64,000 nt of DNA from Oryzisolibacter sp. LB2S (GTDB lineage: Bacteria; Pseudomonadota; Gammaproteobacteria; Burkholderiales; Burkholderiaceae_C), in NCBI RefSeq assembly GCF_040732315.1, contig NZ_CP160388.1, positions 1,826,494-1,890,493 on the forward strand. Reading direction: 5' to 3'. How positions within the stretch are numbered: position 1 is the stretch's first letter; every line of letters starts with the position of its first letter. The translations under genes were made by a program, and so were the position numbers. Below, piece after piece: positions 25,167-34,333 of the stretch. The notes below the pieces were generated by a model. The model saw only the letters and a list, made by a program, of their open reading frames with translations, had not been told where the DNA came from and ran no database searches.

Positions 25167-27446
25167 TCAGCGGGCCACGCAGTCGGCGTAGTAGCTCACG
25201 TTGCCGGCGTCGTCCTCTATCTCCACCAGGCCGTGGATGTCGGTCTCGAAGCCCGGGCAGACCTTGGAGAACTCGCGCGCGAACTTGAGGTAGTCCACGA
25301 TCTTCCTGTTGAACACCTCGCCCGGAATGAGCAGCGGAATGCCCGGCGGGTACGGCGTGATCAGGCTGGTGGTGATGCGGCCCTCGAGCTCGTCGATGGC
25401 CACGCGCTCGGTCTTGCGCTGGGCGATGTGGGCGTAGGCGTCGCTGGGCTTCATCGCGGGCGTGAGGTCGGAGAGGTACATCTCGGTGGTCAGGCGCGCG
25501 ATGTCGTACTTGGCGTACAGCTCGTGCACATGCTGGCACAGGTCCTTGAGTCCCATGCGCTCGTAGCGCTTGTGCTCCTGGCAGAACTCCGGAAGGATGC
25601 GCCACATGGGCTGGTTCTTCTCGTAGTCGTCCTTGAACTGCTGCAGCGCGGCCAAGAGTGTGTTCCAGCGGCCCTTGGTGATGCCGATGGTGAACATGAT
25701 GAAGAAGCTGTACAGACCCGTCTTCTCGACCACCACGCCATGCTCGGCCAGGTACTTGGTGACGATGGAGGCCGGGATGCCCGTGGCGTCGAACTTGCCG
25801 TCCAGGTTCAGGCCCGGCGTGACGATGGTCGACTTGATCGGGTCGAGCATGTTGAAGCCGTCGGCCAGATCACCAAAGCCGTGCCACTTGGAGGCGCCGT
25901 TCTTCTTCTTGCCCTTGTTGCGGAAGACCCAGTTCTCGGCCGTGCCCAGGCCCTCCTCGACGAGCTCGTGTGGGCCCCAGACCTTGAACCACCAGTCATC
26001 CTTGCCGAACTCTTCCTCCACCTGGCGCATGGCGCGGCGGAAGTCCAGGGCCTCGACGATGCTTTCCTCGACCAGCGCCGTGCCGCCGGGCGGCTCCATC
26101 ATGGCCGCGGCCACGTCGCAGCTGGCGATGATGCTGTACTGCGGGCTCGTCGAGGTGTGCATCAGATACGCCTCGTTGAACAGGTGGCGGTCGAGCTTCT
26201 CGCTCTGCGAGTCCTGCACCAGCACATGGCTGGCCTGGCTGATGCCGGCCAGCAGCTTGTGGATGGACTGCGTGGCATAGACCACGGAATGCCTGGGGCG
26301 CGCGCGCTTCTTGCCCATGGCGTGGTAGCTGCCGTAGAACGGGTGGAAGGCCGCGTGCGGCAGCCAGGCCTCGTCGAAGTGCAGGTTGTCCACGTAGCCG
26401 TCGAGCAGGCCCTTGATGGTCTCGGTGTTGTAGAGCACGCCGTCGTAGGTCGACTGCGTGAGGGTCAGCACGCGCGGCTTGACGGTCTTGGCGTCCACGC
26501 CCTTGAGCAGTGGGTTGGCGGCAATCTTGGCGCGTATGGTCTCGGGCTCGAACTCGCTTTGCGGGATGGGCCCGATGATGCCGAAGTGGTTGCGCGTGGG
26601 CTTCAAGAACACCGGCACCGCACCCGTCATGATGATGCTGTGCAGGATGGACTTGTGGCAGTTGCGGTCCACCACCACCACATCGCCGGGCGCCACCGTG
26701 TGGTGCCAGACGATCTTGTTGGACGTGCTCGTGCCGTTGGTGACGAAGAAGCAATGGTCGGCGTTGAAGATGCGCGCGGCGTTGCGCTCCGATTCGCCGA
26801 TGGCCCCGTTGTGGTCGAGCAGCTGGCCGAGCTCCTCCACGGCGTTGCACACATCGGCGCGCAGCATGTTCTCGCCGTAGAACTGGTGGTACATCTGGCC
26901 CACGGGGCTCTTGAGGAATGCCACGCCGCCCGAGTGGCCCGGGCAATGCCAGCTGTACGAGCCGTCCTCGGCATAGTCCAGGAGCGCCTTGAAGAACGGC
27001 GGCTGCACGCCCTCCAGGTAGCTCTTGGCCTCGCGGATGATGTGCTTGGCGACGAACTCCGGCGTGTCCTCGAACATGTGGATGAAGCCGTGCAGCTCGC
27101 GCAGGATGTCGTTGGGCAGGTGGCGCGCGGTCTTGGTCTCGCCATAGATGTAGATGGGCACGTCGGCGTTCTTGCGCCGCACCTCGCCGATGAAGCTGCG
27201 CAGGCTGTGGATGATCGGGTCCTGCCCCGCGCCCAGCGTGAATTCCTCGTCGTCGATGGAGAGGATGAAGGCGCTGGCGCGGCTTTGCTGCTGGGCAAAC
27301 TGTGACAGGTCGCCGTAGCTGGTCACGCCCAGCACCTCGAAGCCTTCCTCCTGAATGGCCTGGGCGAGCGCACGTATGCCCAGACCCGAGGTGTTCTCGG
27401 AACGATAGTCCTCGTCGATGATGACGATGGGAAAGCGGAATTTCAT
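25167..27446 (-). CDS. Biodegradative-type arginine/lysine/ornithine decarboxylase
   Basis: A 759-residue PLP enzyme of fold type I that removes CO2 from a basic amino acid, giving agmatine, cadaverine or putrescine. An N-terminal response-regulator-like wing (about 1-130: IVIIDEDYRSENTSGLGIRA) precedes the catalytic domain: CPGHSGGVAFLKSPVG, TNGTSTSNKIV, LHFDEAW (aspartate binding the pyridine nitrogen) and TQSIHKLLAG with the PLP lysine at residue 397. A C-terminal domain follows (YPPGIPLLIPGE). Length fits the AdiA/LdcC/SpeC class. Which amino acid is used cannot be told. It is monocistronic with a terminator. Confidence 0.9.
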   Translation of the reverse strand: MKFRFPIVIIDEDYRSENTSGLGIRALAQAIQEEGFEVLGVTSYGDLSQFAQQQSRASAFILSIDDEEFTLGAGQDPIIHSLRSFIGEVRRKNADVPIYIYGETKTARHLPNDILRELHGFIHMFEDTPEFVAKHIIREAKSYLEGVQPPFFKALLDYAEDGSYSWHCPGHSGGVAFLKSPVGQMYHQFYGENMLRADVCNAVEELGQLLDHNGAIGESERNAARIFNADHCFFVTNGTSTSNKIVWHHTVAPGDVVVVDRNCHKSILHSIIMTGAVPVFLKPTRNHFGIIGPIPQSEFEPETIRAKIAANPLLKGVDAKTVKPRVLTLTQSTYDGVLYNTETIKGLLDGYVDNLHFDEAWLPHAAFHPFYGSYHAMGKKRARPRHSVVYATQSIHKLLAGISQASHVLVQDSQSEKLDRHLFNEAYLMHTSTSPQYSIIASCDVAAAMMEPPGGTALVEESIVEALDFRRAMRQVEEEFGKDDWWFKVWGPHELVEEGLGTAENWVFRNKGKKKNGASKWHGFGDLADGFNMLDPIKSTIVTPGLNLDGKFDATGIPASIVTKYLAEHGVVVEKTGLYSFFIMFTIGITKGRWNTLLAALQQFKDDYEKNQPMWRILPEFCQEHKRYERMGLKDLCQHVHELYAKYDIARLTTEMYLSDLTPAMKPSDAYAHIAQRKTERVAIDELEGRITTSLITPYPPGIPLLIPGEVFNRKIVDYLKFAREFSKVCPGFETDIHGLVEIEDDAGNVSYYADCVAR

Positions 27447-27593
27447 GCGCGGCCTCCGGCAACCGGGTCAAAAAACGAAATAGGCGCGCAGTGTAAGAAA
27501 AATCAGTGCTAACCCTATGACGACATTGACAATTGCCCCAGAATTCAATGGTTCTGACACAAAAAACCACACAATGAGCCAAGGAGGAAGCTT

Positions 27594-28025
27594 ATGAACC
27601 TGGATCCCGCCACCCTGTGGTGGCTCATGGCAGGCGTCACGGTGGCCATAGAGCTTTTGAGTGGCACCTTCTATCTGCTCATGGTGGCCATCGGCATGGC
27701 CGCGGGCGCCGTGGCGGCCCACATGGGCCTGGGCCTGACCATGCAGATCCTGACCTGCGCGGTCGTCGGCGCCTGCACCGTGCTCGTGGCCTATTTCAGG
27801 CGCCGCACGCGCCCCGGCGAGCCCAGCCCCCGCGCCGAACGCAGCGTGAACCTGGATGTGGGCGAGACCGTCTTCATCGACGCCTGGGACGCCGACGGCA
27901 CGGCCCAGGTCAAGTACCGCGGTGCCAACTGGACGGCCATCCACCGCCCCGAAGTCACGCCGACCACGGGCGCGCATCGCGTGGCCGAGCTCGTCGGCAA
28001 CCGCCTGCTGGTCGATCCCCTCTGA
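27594..28025 (+). CDS. NfeD-family membrane protein
   Basis: A 143-residue short NfeD protein. Two to three hydrophobic helices span about residues 8-65, and a soluble OB-fold domain (VNLDVGETVFIDAWDADGTA, then YRGANWTAI) fills the C-terminus. NfeD proteins are partners of SPFH/stomatin proteins, and the next gene encodes one 33 bases downstream, so the pair forms an operon. AAGGAGG precedes the ATG. The 147-base gap upstream is AT-rich and holds a TTGACA at 27526-27531, without a good -10 box. Confidence 0.92.
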   Translation: MNLDPATLWWLMAGVTVAIELLSGTFYLLMVAIGMAAGAVAAHMGLGLTMQILTCAVVGACTVLVAYFRRRTRPGEPSPRAERSVNLDVGETVFIDAWDADGTAQVKYRGANWTAIHRPEVTPTTGAHRVAELVGNRLLVDPL

Positions 28026-28058
28026 AACCCCTCCCCGCCAACAAGAAAGACCGCATCC

Positions 28059-28973
28059 ATGGAAGTCGCCATCGTCCTCTTCGTCATCGCCGTCATCTTC
28101 ATCGCGCGCGCCGTCAAGATCGTCCCCCAGCAGCATGCCTGGGTGAAGGAGCGCCTGGGCAAGTACGCGGGCACGCTCTCGCCCGGCCCCAAGTTCATCA
28201 TCCCCTTCATCGACCGCATCGCCTACAAGCACAGCCTCAAGGAGATCCCGCTCGATGTGCCGAGCCAGATCTGCATCACCAAGGACAACACCCAGCTGCA
28301 GGTGGACGGCATTCTGTACTTCCAGGTCACAGACCCGATGCGCGCGAGCTATGGCTCGTCCAACTACATCTCGGCCGTGACGCAGCTCGCGCAGACCTCG
28401 CTGCGCTCCGTCATCGGCCGGCTGGAGCTCGACAAGACCTTCGAGGAGCGCGACATGATCAACGCTCAGGTGGTGGCCGCCATCGACGAGGCGGCGCTCA
28501 ACTGGGGCGTGAAGGTGCTGCGCTACGAGATCAAGGACCTGACGCCGCCGGCCGAGATCCTGCGCGCCATGCAGGCGCAGATCACGGCCGAGCGCGAGAA
28601 GCGCGCGCTGATCGCCGCCTCCGAGGGCCGGCGCCAGGAGCAGATCAACCTGGCCGAGGGTGAGCGCCAGGCCTTCATCGCCAAGTCCGAGGGCGAGAAG
28701 CAGGCCGCCATCAACAACGCCCAGGGCGAGGCCGCCGCCATCACCGCAGTGGCCGACGCCACGGCCGGTGCCATCGAGCGCATCGCCGCCGCCATCCGCC
28801 AGCCGGGTGGCGAGCAGGCCGTACAGCTCAAGGTGGCCGAAAAGGCCGTCGAGGCCTACGGCAAGGTCGCATCCGACGCCACCACCACCCTCATCGTGCC
28901 GAGCAACATGACCGAGGTCTCGGCCCTGGTGTCATCGGCCATGAAGATGATCCAGACCCAGCAGCGCAGCTGA
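28059..28973 (+). CDS. qmcA: SPFH/band 7 stomatin-like protein (QmcA type)
   Basis: A 304-residue membrane-anchored scaffold protein. One hydrophobic helix (residues 2-18, VAIVLFVIAVIFIARAVKIV) precedes the SPFH domain: QQHAWVKERLGKYAGTLSPG, LDVPSQICITKDNTQLQVDG, RSVIGRLELDKTFEERDMIN, WGVKVLRYEIKDLTPPAEI. A helical region rich in Glu, Ala and Gln follows (AEGERQAFIAKSEGEKQAAI) and promotes oligomer formation. It works with the upstream NfeD protein in membrane microdomains and protein quality control. Confidence 0.93.
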   Translation: MEVAIVLFVIAVIFIARAVKIVPQQHAWVKERLGKYAGTLSPGPKFIIPFIDRIAYKHSLKEIPLDVPSQICITKDNTQLQVDGILYFQVTDPMRASYGSSNYISAVTQLAQTSLRSVIGRLELDKTFEERDMINAQVVAAIDEAALNWGVKVLRYEIKDLTPPAEILRAMQAQITAEREKRALIAASEGRRQEQINLAEGERQAFIAKSEGEKQAAINNAQGEAAAITAVADATAGAIERIAAAIRQPGGEQAVQLKVAEKAVEAYGKVASDATTTLIVPSNMTEVSALVSSAMKMIQTQQRS

Positions 28974-29065
28974 GAGCCGTGCGTAGCGGGGGCCGCGACG
29001 CAGGGGATCGCGGGCCCAGGACTCTCCATGCGAGGGGCCAGACTTCCCCCTGTGGCAACACCTCT

Positions 29066-29137
29066 CGTCATCCCCGCGCAGGCGGGGATCCAGCGCGCCA
29101 GGCACGGCCATGGATTCCCGCTTGCGCGGGAACGACG
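29066..29137. repeat. REP-like inverted pair
   Basis: CGTCATCCCCGCGCAGGCGG and CCCGCTTGCGCGGGAACGAC(G) face each other across about 20 bases, the third pair of this family. It lies between the convergent qmcA and LysR genes and may act as a bidirectional 3' hairpin. Confidence 0.8.
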
Positions 29138-29192
29138 GTGTAGAGGTGACCATGGTTTTTTGCAACACAGGTGGCGCCCATCGAGCGCGCAA

Positions 29193-30101
29193 TCAACCGC
29201 CATCGGCCGCGCATTGCGCCAGCAACCAGTCCCTGAACGCCTGCAGCAGGGGCGACCGCGCCCTGGCCTCGGGGTAGACGAGGTAGTAGGCGTCGGCGCT
29301 CACCACGGCATCGTCGAACAGCTGCACCAGGGTGCCGGCACCGAGTTCCTGCCCAATCAGAAAGCGCGGCAGCAGCGCCACGCCCTGGCCGCAGGCGGCC
29401 GCCTGGGCAATCATCGCGAAATGCTCGAGCCGCGGGCCGCGCAGGGCCACGGTGGTGGCCACGCCCACCTGCTCGAACCACTCGGCCCATTGCGTCGGGC
29501 GCGTGCTCTGCTGCAGGAGAAGCACGCGCGTCAGGTCCTCGCGCAGCGCAATGCCATGGCGCGCGCAAAAGTCCGGGCTGGCCACGGGAACGACCTCCTC
29601 GCGCATCAAGAACTCGCACACCGCCCCGGCCCAGGTGGGTGCGCCGAAGTGGATGGCGGCATCGAGCGGCGTGCCGGCAAAGTCGAAGGGCTCGGTGCGG
29701 GCGGCAAGATTCACCGTGACATCGGGGTGCCGCTCAGTGAAGCCCGCCAGGCGCGGAATCAGCCAGCGCGTGCCCAGCGTGGGCAGCACGGCCAGGTTGA
29801 GCAACCCGCCCGCGTGCGAGAACGCCATGGCCTTCTGCGTGCAGGCCGACAGCTGCTGCAGCGCGGCGCGCACGTCGGCGGCATAGACGCGGCCCGCGTC
29901 GGTGAGCACGACGCGCTGGCGCACGCGGTGAAACAGCGCCATGCCCAGTTGCTCCTCCAGCTGGCGGATCTGGCGCGACACGGCGCTTTGCGTCAGGTGC
30001 AGCTCCTCGGCCGCGCGCGAGATGCTGGCGTGGCGCGCCGCGGCCTCGAACGCCAGCAGGTCGGCAATCGGTGGCAGAAAGGTCTTGCGCAGCATGGTCA
30101 T
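29193..30101 (-). CDS. LysR-family regulator (GcvA-like)
   Basis: A 302-residue regulator. The N-terminal winged helix (about residues 5-65) shows LLAFEAAARHASISRAAEEL and HLTQSAVSRQIRQLEEQLG. The C-terminal substrate-binding domain (about 90-300) includes FDFAGTPLDAAIHFG and AQAAACGQGVALLPRFLIG. It is divergent from an amino-acid-binding protein gene and probably controls it and the following enzyme gene. The start is uncertain: ATGs at 30128, 30101 and 30095 are in frame, and none has a strong ribosome site. I prefer 30101. Confidence 0.87.
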   Translation of the reverse strand: MTMLRKTFLPPIADLLAFEAAARHASISRAAEELHLTQSAVSRQIRQLEEQLGMALFHRVRQRVVLTDAGRVYAADVRAALQQLSACTQKAMAFSHAGGLLNLAVLPTLGTRWLIPRLAGFTERHPDVTVNLAARTEPFDFAGTPLDAAIHFGAPTWAGAVCEFLMREEVVPVASPDFCARHGIALREDLTRVLLLQQSTRPTQWAEWFEQVGVATTVALRGPRLEHFAMIAQAAACGQGVALLPRFLIGQELGAGTLVQLFDDAVVSADAYYLVYPEARARSPLLQAFRDWLLAQCAADGG

Positions 30102-30273
30102 GCTATGAGGGAATGAATCGGGCCCCATGGCTCACGCCTGCGCAGCCCCGTCGCGCTTTGTCGGTGCGCGCCAGGGCATGACCGGGGCCATCCGATTGTC
30201 CGGCACTTCATTCATAAACCGCATCAACTCCTTCCAATTTTTCGCTATGCACCGGGCCGCGCGCCGTGGATAG

Positions 30274-30287
30274 TGCACCCTGGTGCA
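30274..30287. promoter_or_regulatory. Candidate LysR operator
   Basis: TGCACCCTGGTGCA is a palindrome with 6-bp arms around two bases, 29 bases upstream of the binding-protein ATG. A related TGCACC stands at 30248-30253. It is a plausible site for the divergent LysR protein, though closer to the start than usual for an activator site, which would suit repression. Confidence 0.35.
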
Positions 30288-30315
30288 GCGAATACCAATT
30301 TGAAGGAGACAACCC

Positions 30316-31236
30316 ATGGCATATGCATGCAGAAAACTGGGCCTGATCATGAGCGCAACCGTGGCCCTGTGGTGCGCCGCCCTGCCCGCGGCCCAGGCCC
30401 AGACCCAGGTGCCCTCACCCACGCTCGACAAGATCAAGGCCACGGGCAAGGTGGTGCTGGGCGTGCGCGAATCCTCCCCGCCCATGGCCTACGCGCTGGG
30501 GGCTAACGAGAAATACGTGGGCTACCACGTGGAGCTGTGCGAGCGCGTGCTCAAGGAAATCGTGCCGACCGCAAGGCTGGAGTACATTGCCATCACGGCG
30601 CAAAGCACCATGCCGCTGGTGAGCAACGGCACGGTGGACATAGGTTGCGGCCCCACGACCAACAACCTGGCGCGCCAGCAGCAGGTGTCCTTTGCCGTGA
30701 CCAGCTATGTGAGCGAGGTGCGCATGGCCGTGCGCAAGGACTCTGACCTGAAGTCCATCAGCCAGCTGGGCGGGCGCACGGTGTCCGCCTCCACGGGCAC
30801 CACGGCCGTACAGCTGCTGCGCCGGCAGGAGCGCGTGGTGGGCGCCCCCATCAAGACCGTGCTGGGCAAGGACCATCACGAGAGCTTCATGCTGCTCGAG
30901 TCGGGCCGGGTCGATGCCTTTGTGCTCGATGACAACATCCTTGCCGGCGTGATCGCCAGCTCCAAGGACCCAGGCGCCTTCCGCATCGTCGGCGAGCCGC
31001 TGGGCGCCGAGCCCATCGCCCTGCTGTTTCGCAAGGATGACCCGGGCTTCAAGGCCGCCGTCGATGGCGTGCTCACACGCCTGATGCAGTCGGGCGAGGC
31101 CGAGAAGATCTACACCAAGTGGTTCGTCGACTCCATCCCGCCCAAGAACGTGAGCCTGAACCTGCCCCTGGGCAGCACGCTGCGCGCGCTGTTTGCCAAC
31201 CCCAACGACAAGCCGCTCGAAAGCTATCAGCAATAA
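30316..31236 (+). CDS. Periplasmic amino-acid-binding protein (SBP family 3)
   Basis: A 306-residue periplasmic protein with a signal peptide (about residues 1-29, ending AQAQ). Family motifs: LDKIKATGKVVLGVRESSPP, YHVELCERVLKEIVP, VDIGCGPTTNNLARQQQVSF, VSASTGTTAVQLLRRQ and LFRKDDPGFKAAVDGVLTRL. It resembles the glutamate/aspartate receptor GltI. A strong ribosome site (GAAGGAGA) precedes the ATG. No ABC permease or ATPase gene is nearby; instead a thiamine diphosphate enzyme gene follows after 18 bases. It may serve a transporter encoded elsewhere. Confidence 0.88.
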   Translation: MAYACRKLGLIMSATVALWCAALPAAQAQTQVPSPTLDKIKATGKVVLGVRESSPPMAYALGANEKYVGYHVELCERVLKEIVPTARLEYIAITAQSTMPLVSNGTVDIGCGPTTNNLARQQQVSFAVTSYVSEVRMAVRKDSDLKSISQLGGRTVSASTGTTAVQLLRRQERVVGAPIKTVLGKDHHESFMLLESGRVDAFVLDDNILAGVIASSKDPGAFRIVGEPLGAEPIALLFRKDDPGFKAAVDGVLTRLMQSGEAEKIYTKWFVDSIPPKNVSLNLPLGSTLRALFANPNDKPLESYQQ

Positions 31237-31254
31237 GCCCACCCCGGAACCACC

Positions 31255-32940
31255 ATGCCCGACAAGACCCCTCCCCCGCGCACCGGCGGCCAGATCCTGG
31301 TGCAGCAGCTCATCACCCATGGCGTGACGCAGCTCTTCTGCGTGCCCGGCGAGAGCTACCTCGCCGTGCTCGATGCGCTGCACGACGCCGACATCGCCGT
31401 CACCGTCTGCCGCCAGGAGGGCGGCGCGGCCATGATGGCCGAGGCCCAGGGCAAGCTCACGGGCCGGCCCGGCATCTGCTTCGTCACGCGCGGGCCGGGC
31501 GCCACCAATGCCGCGGCCGGCGTGCACATCGCGCACCAGGACTCCACTCCCATGATCCTGTTCGTGGGCCAGGTGGCGCGCGGCGCCAAGGGGCGCGAGG
31601 CGTTTCAGGAGCTCGACTACCGCGCCGTCTTCGGCACCATGGCCAAGTGGGTGGTGGACATCGACGACCCCGCACGCCTGCCCGAGCTCATCTCGCGCGC
31701 CTTCCACGTCGCCACCTCGGGCCGCCCCGGCCCCGTGGTCATCGCCCTGCCCGAGGACATGCTGACGCAGACCGCCGCCGTGGCCGACGCCCTGCCCTAC
31801 CAGGTCACCGAGACCGATCCCGGCGCGGCGGCGCTTCAGGAACTGCAAGAGCGCCTGCAGGCCGCCGAGCGGCCTGTCGTCATCCTCGGCGGCAGCCGCT
31901 GGTCCGCCCAGGCCGTGCAGGATGTGACGGCGTTTGCCGAGACCTGGCAACTGCCTGTGTACTGCTCGTTCCGCCGGCAAATGCTGTTTGCGGCGAGCCA
32001 CGCCAGCTACGCGGGCGACCTGGGCCTGGGCGTGAACCCCAGGCTGCTGGCGCGCATACGCGGGAGCGACCTCGTGCTCGTGCTCGGCGGCCGCCTGTCC
32101 GAAGTGCCCTCGCAGGGCTATGAGCTGTTTGCCATACCCAACCCTGCACAGCCCATGGTGCATGTGCATGCCGACGCCAACGAGCTCGGCAGCCTGTACC
32201 GCCCCACCCAGGCCATCCACGCCACACCCCAGGCCATGGCCGCGGCGCTGGCCCGGCTGCGCCCCGCAGCCGCGCCGCGCTGGGCTGCCCACACCCAGGC
32301 CGCGCGCGCCGAATACCTGGCCTGGAGCGACCCGGCGCCCATCCGCATCCCCGGCCCGCTGCAGATGGGCGAGGTCATGCAGCACCTCAAAAGCGTGCTG
32401 CCCGCCGACACCATCTTCTGCAACGGCGCGGGCAACTTCGCCACCTGGGTGCACCGCTTCTGGCCCTTCACCCATTACGCCAGCCAGCTCGCCCCGACCA
32501 GCGGCTCCATGGGCTACGGCCTGCCGGCCGGCGTGGGCGCCAAGCGCCTGTGGCCCGGGCGCGAGGTCGTCGTGTTTGCGGGCGACGGCGACTTTCTGAT
32601 GCACGGTCAGGAATTTGCCACCGCCGTGCAGTACGGACTGCCCCTCATCGTCGTGCTGCTGGACAACGCCATGTACGGCACCATCCGCATGCACCAGGAG
32701 CGCGAATACCCGGGCCGCATCAGCGCCACCACGCTCAAGAACCCCGACTTCAAGGCCTACGCCCAGGCCTTTGGCGGCCACGGCGAGCGCGTCGAGTGCA
32801 CCGAGGACTTCGCCCCCGCCCTGGCCCGCGCACGCGCGAGCGGCCTGCCCGCGCTGCTGCACTGCCTGATCGACCCCGAGGCCATTACCCCGACCGGCAC
32901 GCTGCAGAGCATCCGCAGCGCGGCCCAGGCCAAGGGTTGA
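31255..32940 (+). CDS. Thiamine diphosphate enzyme, acetolactate synthase-like
   Basis: A 561-residue ThDP enzyme of the acetolactate synthase/benzoylformate decarboxylase superfamily. The N-terminal domain holds the catalytic glutamate in VTVCRQEGGAAMMAEA (about residue 50) and FVTRGPGATNAAAGVH. The central domain shows RPVVILGGSRWS. The C-terminal domain has the cofactor motif GDGDFLMHGQEFATAV, then LLDNAMYG (about residues 442-478). There is no regulatory subunit gene nearby, so it is more likely a catabolic enzyme acting on a 2-oxoacid than the biosynthetic IlvB. It is probably co-transcribed with the binding-protein gene. Confidence 0.85.
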   Translation: MPDKTPPPRTGGQILVQQLITHGVTQLFCVPGESYLAVLDALHDADIAVTVCRQEGGAAMMAEAQGKLTGRPGICFVTRGPGATNAAAGVHIAHQDSTPMILFVGQVARGAKGREAFQELDYRAVFGTMAKWVVDIDDPARLPELISRAFHVATSGRPGPVVIALPEDMLTQTAAVADALPYQVTETDPGAAALQELQERLQAAERPVVILGGSRWSAQAVQDVTAFAETWQLPVYCSFRRQMLFAASHASYAGDLGLGVNPRLLARIRGSDLVLVLGGRLSEVPSQGYELFAIPNPAQPMVHVHADANELGSLYRPTQAIHATPQAMAAALARLRPAAAPRWAAHTQAARAEYLAWSDPAPIRIPGPLQMGEVMQHLKSVLPADTIFCNGAGNFATWVHRFWPFTHYASQLAPTSGSMGYGLPAGVGAKRLWPGREVVVFAGDGDFLMHGQEFATAVQYGLPLIVVLLDNAMYGTIRMHQEREYPGRISATTLKNPDFKAYAQAFGGHGERVECTEDFAPALARARASGLPALLHCLIDPEAITPTGTLQSIRSAAQAKG

Positions 32941-33013
32941 CGGGTCCGCCGGGGTCCAGGAGCGGCGCGCGCACAGACATTCCCAATTCGGAAAATGCGC
33001 CCGAATTCATGTC

Positions 33014-33019
33014 TATAAT
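33014..33019 (+). promoter_or_regulatory. -10 box of tRNA-Ser
   Basis: A perfect TATAAT lies 11 bases before the tRNA start, followed by the GC-rich GGCGGGC typical of stable-RNA promoters. No convincing -35 box is visible at 16-18 bases upstream. Confidence 0.6.
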
Positions 33020-33029
33020 GGCGGGCTTC

Positions 33030-33120
<91 letters not shown>

Positions 33121-33126
33121 GTTGGA

Positions 33127-33157
33127 AGCCCAAGTAGATGATCTACTTGGGCTTTTT
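33127..33157 (+). terminator. Terminator of tRNA-Ser
   Basis: AGCCCAAGTAGAT and ATCTACTTGGGCT form a perfect 13-bp inverted repeat around one base, followed by TTTT. It begins seven bases after the tRNA CCA end. The long AT-containing stem differs from the GC-rich hairpins elsewhere in the window. Confidence 0.92.
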
Positions 33158-33275
33158 GCTTCTTGACCATCAGACCCCGAGGGCGATGCCGTACCGTAGT
33201 GGGCAATCCGCCGCTGAACCCGCGGCCACGAGACTACCCCCTGATGGGCAAGTCCACACATGAAGCCCTTCGCTT

Positions 33276-34208
33276 TCAACGCATCGGCCGATTCACGGCC
33301 TCTTGCACTGCCGGAAGTACATCTTCGTAGTTGAAGCCGTTCTGCGTCTTTTGCAGCGGGGTGCTGACCTGTTTGTTGAGCCAGTCACGCAGACTCTGCC
33401 CTTCGCCGGGACGCACCAGTGGATTGTGGCTGTCACCGGGGTATCTGAACTCCGTGAGGTTTTCGGGGTGGTCTTTGAATTTCTCCTGAAAACCGACGGC
33501 AGGCCGGTGCTTGCTTCCTCCCGCCCACGGATCTTCGTCCTCAATCGACGACCACATTGGCAGACGCGTGTCCCACCTCCACAAGTGTTCATACTGCTTG
33601 TTCACACTCTGCTTGTGGCAGATGCCACCCACGACCTGCGGGTCGCTCCGATTCCAGTGGTAGGTGGTGCGGCACCCTTCGCTATGACCGCTGAGAAAAA
33701 TGGGCAGGCTTGAGTACGCCTTGAACCAGCGGATGATTTCCGCAATGTCATCACCACGCGCCTCCAGTCGTGCAGGGTTGACGGCGGTGTAGATACCTTC
33801 TCGCACGCGCTCGCCTGCGCGCTTGAGCATTTCTTCCTGTGAGCCCCCTGGGCAGCCGAGCTTGTTTCCATCTCGGGTAACGAACTCTGGCGTGATGACG
33901 GCAAATCCTTCTCGGTAGTAGAACTGTGCCACCGTGGTCTCCCAGCCCCACATGCCACCGCAGCCGTGGTTGTGGATGATGAGCCCCCGCAGGTTGGGAT
34001 GACGGGGCAACAGTGCCGTGAACTTGTCCCGATAGACGGCGCCAAACATCGGCAGATAGAAGACGCTGCGATCCAGCACAGTTCGTGTCTGTGCCTTGTC
34101 ATAGGCCGGCACGGGGCGGCTTTGCTGAGCCTGTGCGCCCTGCATCAACAGCGGCTGCGCAAGCAGCAAGCCCATGAGGCCCCACAGCGCATGTCGTTTG
34201 CCATACAT
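33276..34208 (-). CDS. Exported alpha/beta hydrolase (dienelactone hydrolase-like), lower GC
   Basis: A 310-residue protein with a signal peptide (MYGKRHALWGLMGLLLAQPL, ending AQAQ near residue 28). The fold shows LRGLIIHNHGCGGMWGWE (oxyanion region), the nucleophile serine in FLSGHSEGCRTT and a late histidine in YPGDSHNP. It is probably a periplasmic or secreted ester or lactone hydrolase; the substrate is unknown. Its base composition is visibly lower in GC than its neighbours, with more A/T-ending codons, and it sits next to a tRNA gene, which suggests horizontal acquisition. Confidence 0.8.
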   Translation of the reverse strand: MYGKRHALWGLMGLLLAQPLLMQGAQAQQSRPVPAYDKAQTRTVLDRSVFYLPMFGAVYRDKFTALLPRHPNLRGLIIHNHGCGGMWGWETTVAQFYYREGFAVITPEFVTRDGNKLGCPGGSQEEMLKRAGERVREGIYTAVNPARLEARGDDIAEIIRWFKAYSSLPIFLSGHSEGCRTTYHWNRSDPQVVGGICHKQSVNKQYEHLWRWDTRLPMWSSIEDEDPWAGGSKHRPAVGFQEKFKDHPENLTEFRYPGDSHNPLVRPGEGQSLRDWLNKQVSTPLQKTQNGFNYEDVLPAVQEAVNRPMR

Positions 34209-34297
34209 GAATCATCCCTCTCGGTGGTGTAGTTGGAAATATAGCCGCAGGCATTGACGACGAACACCCGGCGCCATGGGTGGTAGCACAGCGCGAC

Positions 34298-34325
34298 GCC
34301 GCCACGTTGCCGGCAACCTGGCGGC
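34298..34325. terminator. Strong hairpin after the metal efflux operon
   Basis: GCCGCCACGTTGCC and GGCAACCTGGCGGC form a 14-base stem with one mismatch, directly continuous. It lies 9 bases beyond the stop of the last operon gene. No T-run follows on either strand, so it may protect the mRNA end or pause polymerase rather than act as a classic terminator. Confidence 0.5.
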
Positions 34326-34333
34326 GCGCCCCC

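Noticed and set aside
27526..27554. TTGACA as the -35 of an nfeD promoter
   Set aside because: No acceptable -10 sequence lies 16-18 bases downstream, so I did not call a promoter.
30415..32862. A very long open frame antisense to the binding-protein and ThDP genes
   Set aside because: High GC opens the complementary frame; its translation is Gly/Ala/Arg/His-rich with no motif, while the plus strand holds two clear families.
34298..34325. Considered as a classic Rho-independent terminator
   Set aside because: The stem is strong but no T-run follows on either strand, so it is listed only as a hairpin.
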